Assembly: GCA_947367855.1 (NCBI GenBank)
Contig: CANBFE010000001.1
Coordinates: 310,001 to 374,000 of the forward strand
Length of the DNA: 64,000 nt
From: an uncultured Lachnospiraceae bacterium
Lineage (GTDB): Bacteria > Bacillota > Clostridia > Lachnospirales > Lachnospiraceae
Direction of reading: 5' to 3'
Part shown: positions 60,919 to 64,000 of the stretch, piece after piece
How positions within the stretch are numbered: position 1 is the first letter of the stretch
How the letters are laid out: every line of letters starts with the position of its first letter
The notes under the pieces: model-generated
What the model saw: the letters and a program-made list of their open reading frames with translations, nothing else
Told to the model about the DNA's origin: nothing
Database searches by the model: none
Program-made: the position numbers and the translations under genes

Positions 60919-61671
60919 ATGTTGGAAGTGATGGATCTGACAAAAAGATATGGAAAAAACCAGGCTGTCAGCAATATTGGTTTTACTGTACCTGACGGAA
61001 AAATCGGGATTCTGCTGGGACCCAACGGAGCCGGAAAGTCAACGGTGATCAAAAGTATCGCAGGACTGCTCAGGTATCAAGGCACAATCCGGATAGAGGG
61101 GCAGGAGGCCGGAACCCTGGGGGCCAGAAAATGTTTTGCCTATGTGCCGGAGCTGCCGTATCTGTATGAGGCTCTTACCATAAGGGAGCATATGGAGTTT
61201 GTTGCCAGGGCTTATCATGTGGAAGGTGCGGAGGAGGAAGGGGAAAGACTGCTTCAGCGCTTTGAGCTGACGGAGAAGCAGGATAAACTGGGCAGCGAGC
61301 TGTCCAAGGGTATGATGCAGAAGGTCAGTATCTGCTGCGCCCTGGTTATCAGGCCCCGTGTGATTCTGTTGGATGAACCCATGGTGGGACTTGACCCCGG
61401 GGCGATCAGGGAGCTGAAATCAGTGCTTTTGGAACAGAAGGAGAAGGGCTGTACGATTCTGATCAGTACCCATATGCTGGAGATGGTGAAGGAACTGTGG
61501 GATGTGACTTTTGTGATGGACAAAGGACATATTGTGGGAACCTATCCAAGGGAGACAATGGCAGGGAGAGACCTGGAGGAGCTGTATTTTTCCGTTACAG
61601 GTCAGGAAAAAACGGAGTCTGTGGAAAGTGCCGGGCGGGCACCGGACAGTTCAGGAAAGGACGGGAGGTAG
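60919..61671 (+). CDS. ABC transporter ATP-binding protein (exporter type)
   Basis: 250 residues. Walker A GPNGAGKSTVIKSI, signature region LGSELSKGMMQKVSICCALV (SKGMMQ replacing the more common SxGxxQ), Walker B RVILLDEPMVGLDP, and the switch His in ISTHMLEM. Coupled to the membrane gene that starts three bases after its stop. Confidence 0.95.
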   Translation: MLEVMDLTKRYGKNQAVSNIGFTVPDGKIGILLGPNGAGKSTVIKSIAGLLRYQGTIRIEGQEAGTLGARKCFAYVPELPYLYEALTIREHMEFVARAYHVEGAEEEGERLLQRFELTEKQDKLGSELSKGMMQKVSICCALVIRPRVILLDEPMVGLDPGAIRELKSVLLEQKEKGCTILISTHMLEMVKELWDVTFVMDKGHIVGTYPRETMAGRDLEELYFSVTGQEKTESVESAGRAPDSSGKDGR

Positions 61672-61674
61672 AGG

Positions 61675-63255
61675 ATGGGCGCGTTGGGATATCTCAACCG
61701 GAAAATACTTCGCAACAGGATCCGGAAGGCAGTGCGCAAACCGATTGCCTATGTCTGGCTGTTTTTGGTTCTCTTTTACTTTGCGGCAGTCCCCATGTCC
61801 CTGAAGATGACAGTGGAGACGCTGGGGGCAGATTCCCCGGAAGGCCTGGTGACTGTGCTGACAGTCTTTGCGCTCTGGTCCATTCCGGCCAATCTGATTG
61901 CATATTCCAGGCGAAAGGGACTGCTGTACCGGAACTGCGACGTACAGTTTCTGTTTCAGTCTCCTTTGGACCCTAAAAAGATTCTGCTGTATGCCCATTT
62001 GAAGACGCTGGCGGTGCAGGCCCTGCTCAATCTGTTTGCAGTGGTATGCGGAAGGCTGCTGTTTCATGTGGAAGCTTGGAAAATGGCCGTTTATTTCCTT
62101 TTTTCCATCTTTCTGGAAAATATCCTGGAAGCATGTCTTGTGGTTGTGCTGTACGGTTCGGAGCGTCTCGGGGAAAAGCATCGGAGCCTGGTGGCGAAGG
62201 GAACTTACGGCCTTGCAGGGATCCTGGCTCTTATGGGAATATATGCATATCTTACAGGAGGCCTGGAGATTCGGGCTTTGACTGCCTGGCTGCACAGCGA
62301 CATGGTGCAGATGGTTCCTGTGGCCGGCTGGTATGTGGCGGTACTGCGCATGCTGTTTCTGGGTCCAACAGCGGTGAATCTGGCAGGCGCCTGCTGTTAT
62401 GTTCTGCTGTTCGTTCTGGTGGTGGCAGCGGCCTGGAGGATGGAATGTACCGGGGGATTTTATGAGGATGCCATGAAATTTGCCGAGGATTACGAAGCGG
62501 TGGTGGAAAGCCGCAGACAGGGGAATAACAGGAGACGGTTGGGCAGGAAGGAGAAGTTTGGCAGGGCCAGGGTAAGGTGGAAGGGATACGGAGCCAGGGC
62601 TCTGTTTTACCGGCAGCTGTTGGAATACAGGAAAACCAGGTATTTCATTTTTGACATCAGCACTGGGGCAGCGGCGCTGTGCGGATGCGGGATGGCGTAT
62701 GTGTATGCTCATGAGGGTGGTTTGGGCTTTCTGGGGGAATACGCAGCTCTTTCCATTCCAGGGCTGTCGGCCTACCTGATTTTTGTCTTTACGGCTTTAA
62801 ACGGAAAGTGGGCAAAGGAACTCCAGTCGCCCTACACATACCTGATTCCGGATACTGCTTTCCGGAAGCTGGTGTACGCTACGGCAATGCAGCATGTGCA
62901 GAGTCTGATTAATGCCTGTCTGATTACCCTTCCCGGGGCCCTGGTCATGAAGCTGCCGCCGCTGGTAACCATTCTGTGCATTCTGTTTTATGTGCTTTTT
63001 TCAGCGAATAAGCTGTACGCCTGCGCAGTGGCGGAGCTTGTCTGCGGAAATGTTCTGGGAAGGACGGGGAAGCAGCTGATGCAGATGCTGATTCAGGGTC
63101 TGGCTGTCTTTGGCGCGGCAGTGGGAGGGATACTGGGAGCTGCCTCAGGAGGAGTGCTGCAGGCCTGCGTGATGATGGATGTGTTTCTGGTGTTGTCCGT
63201 GGTTTCGCTGATGGTGGTTGCCATGCTGAATTTTTACCATATGGAAACGAAGTGA
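61675..63255 (+). CDS. Putative ABC exporter membrane subunit
   Basis: 526 residues with about ten hydrophobic segments (YVWLFLVLFYFAAVPMSLKM at the start). A Lys/Arg-rich cytoplasmic loop is near residues 280-310. RKGLLYRNCDVQFLFQSPLD resembles the family named putative ABC exporter in Lachnospiraceae. Works with the adjacent ATPase; cargo unknown. GGGAGGTAGAGG precedes ATG. Confidence 0.8.
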   Translation: MGALGYLNRKILRNRIRKAVRKPIAYVWLFLVLFYFAAVPMSLKMTVETLGADSPEGLVTVLTVFALWSIPANLIAYSRRKGLLYRNCDVQFLFQSPLDPKKILLYAHLKTLAVQALLNLFAVVCGRLLFHVEAWKMAVYFLFSIFLENILEACLVVVLYGSERLGEKHRSLVAKGTYGLAGILALMGIYAYLTGGLEIRALTAWLHSDMVQMVPVAGWYVAVLRMLFLGPTAVNLAGACCYVLLFVLVVAAAWRMECTGGFYEDAMKFAEDYEAVVESRRQGNNRRRLGRKEKFGRARVRWKGYGARALFYRQLLEYRKTRYFIFDISTGAAALCGCGMAYVYAHEGGLGFLGEYAALSIPGLSAYLIFVFTALNGKWAKELQSPYTYLIPDTAFRKLVYATAMQHVQSLINACLITLPGALVMKLPPLVTILCILFYVLFSANKLYACAVAELVCGNVLGRTGKQLMQMLIQGLAVFGAAVGGILGAASGGVLQACVMMDVFLVLSVVSLMVVAMLNFYHMETK

Positions 63256-63261
63256 GAGTTT

Positions 63262-63310
63262 CCTGTTCACGGACAGTTCCGCCGGGGGCGCATTGACTTT
63301 CCGTGACAGG
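63262..63310. repeat. Imperfect inverted repeat across the pyrF promoter
   Basis: CCTGTTCACGG at 63262-63272 is matched by CCGTGACAGG at 63301-63310 (one extra T). The right arm lies in the promoter spacer, so the pair could be an operator; alternatively it is the hairpin that ends the exporter transcript. Confidence 0.35.
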
Positions 63311-63321
63311 AATGGTAAGAT
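63293..63321 (+). promoter_or_regulatory. Sigma-A promoter of pyrF
   Basis: TTGACT at 63293-63298, 17-bp spacer, TAAGAT at 63316-63321. Confidence 0.6.
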
Positions 63322-63361
63322 GTGCATGGTTGCAAAATAAAATATATGCCGGAGGAAGAGT

Positions 63362-64000
63362 ATGATTAACAAACTGATAGCAAAGATTCGAAAAAGCAAT
63401 GCTCCCATTGTGGTAGGGTTGGATCCAATGATGAAATTTATACCGGAACATATCAGGCAGGCGGCCTTTGCAGAGTATGGAGAGACTCTGGAGGGAGCGG
63501 CCGAAGCGGTTTGGCAGTTTAACAGGGGAATCGTGGATGCCGTGTGCGATCTGGTGCCTGCGGTAAAGCCGCAGATTGCCATGTATGAGCAGTTTGGGAT
63601 TCCGGGTCTGATGGCTTTCCGGAAAACGGTTGCTTATTGTAAGGAAAAGGACCTGGTGGTGATCGGGGATGTGAAGCGGGGGGATATCGGTTCCACATCC
63701 GAGGCCTATGCAGTGGCGCATCTGGGCAGGGTTCAGGTGGGGAGCCAACTCTGTTCCGGGTTTGACGAGGATTTTGCCACAGTGAATCCGTACCTGGGAA
63801 GCGACGGCATAAAGCCTTTTCTGAATGTATGCAGGGAGGAGAAGAAAGGCATCTTTGTTCTGGTCAAGACGTCCAATCCCAGCAGCGGGGAGATCCAGGA
63901 CCGCCTGGTGCGGCCGGAGGAATCGGAATCGCCTGAAGCCGGGGACAGGCCCCTGTATGAGATTATGGGACAGTATGTTAAGGCATGGGGAGAACAGTGC
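63362..64000 (+). CDS. pyrF: Orotidine 5'-phosphate decarboxylase (partial)
   Basis: ATG 63362 (GGAGGAAG upstream) opens a frame that runs through the right edge: 213 codons without a stop. Final step of UMP synthesis. VVGLDPMMKFIPEHI at the N-terminus and the catalytic IGDVKRGDIGSTSEAYAVAH show the long (subfamily 2) form of about 300 residues, with VNPYLGSDGIKPFL and LVKTSNPSSGEIQD. The end lies outside the window. Other pyr genes may follow. Confidence 0.95.
   Translation, partial: MINKLIAKIRKSNAPIVVGLDPMMKFIPEHIRQAAFAEYGETLEGAAEAVWQFNRGIVDAVCDLVPAVKPQIAMYEQFGIPGLMAFRKTVAYCKEKDLVVIGDVKRGDIGSTSEAYAVAHLGRVQVGSQLCSGFDEDFATVNPYLGSDGIKPFLNVCREEKKGIFVLVKTSNPSSGEIQDRLVRPEESESPEAGDRPLYEIMGQYVKAWGEQC

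Noticed and set aside
1..64000. CRISPR arrays, tRNA or rRNA genes, complete insertion sequences
   Set aside because: No regularly spaced repeats, no cloverleaf with TTCGA-type arm, and no transposase motif were seen on either strand.

Overview
The window reads as a chromosomal segment of a spore-forming, anaerobic Firmicute of the class Clostridia, most likely a Lachnospiraceae species. The evidence is a complete spoIIIA operon (AA to AH), spoIVB in the recN neighbourhood, the Clostridia order asp23-nusB-xseA-xseB-ispA-dxs-tlyA-nadK-argR-recN-spoIVB, sigma-A promoters of Gram-positive type, strong AGGAGG ribosome sites, and several families typical of gut Lachnospiraceae (YesM/YesN with Lpl-type sugar transporters, DUF1836, TraX-like protein, eukaryotic-type HisA). 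No rRNA, tRNA, CRISPR array, intact insertion sequence or prophage was recognised.

Layout. 1-1405: tail of a membrane protein, then an AT-rich relic with a YhcG/DUF1016 nuclease gene that has lost its catalytic core. 1544-3196: exported transglutaminase-like protein. 3342-8513: spoIIIAA-AH, the mother-cell part of the SpoIIIA-SpoIIQ channel, behind a candidate sigma-E promoter. 8645-12733: deoB, prfC and a second transglutaminase-like lipoprotein. 12798-23513: one long co-directional housekeeping operon (alkaline-shock protein, transcription antitermination, exonuclease VII, isoprenoid precursors, rRNA methylation, NAD kinase, arginine repressor, RecN) ending in the sporulation protease SpoIVB. 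23514-24108: a scar containing a broken AlbA_2/RecG-like fragment and a decayed second copy of the spoIVB 3' end, in the place where spo0A normally lies. 24109-30570: YesM/YesN two-component system divergent from an Lpl-type oligosaccharide ABC importer lacking its own ATPase. 30670-38170: small RHH regulator, typA, tandem-OB ssDNA-binding-like protein, btuR/cobO, dapA-dapB (lysine/peptidoglycan precursors), a low-complexity lipoprotein and hisA. 38376-40022: catalytically degenerate LytM-domain protein with a bactofilin, then a YerC/TrpR-like regulator. 40259-44056: DUF1836 protein, orphan substrate-binding lipoprotein, XRE-type regulator, SPFH protein with zinc ribbons. 44138-57390: pcrA, small acidic membrane protein, rlmD, pepD, capA-like, asparaginase, tig-clpP-clpX-engB and a YtvI-like permease. 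57593-59736: ECF sigma factor, putative anti-sigma factor and a response regulator with a damaged receiver. 59866-64000: TraX-like membrane protein, two-gene ABC exporter and the start of pyrF.

Most of the window is ordinary core genome. The main departures are the two gene relics (480-1405 and 23514-24108), both of which begin at the stop codon of a resident gene; the spoIVB locus without spo0A; the degenerate LytM/bactofilin pair; the ECF/anti-sigma/atypical-regulator cluster; and a dapA leader that looks like a decayed lysine riboswitch. Statements on families rest on motif recognition by eye; no database search was run.
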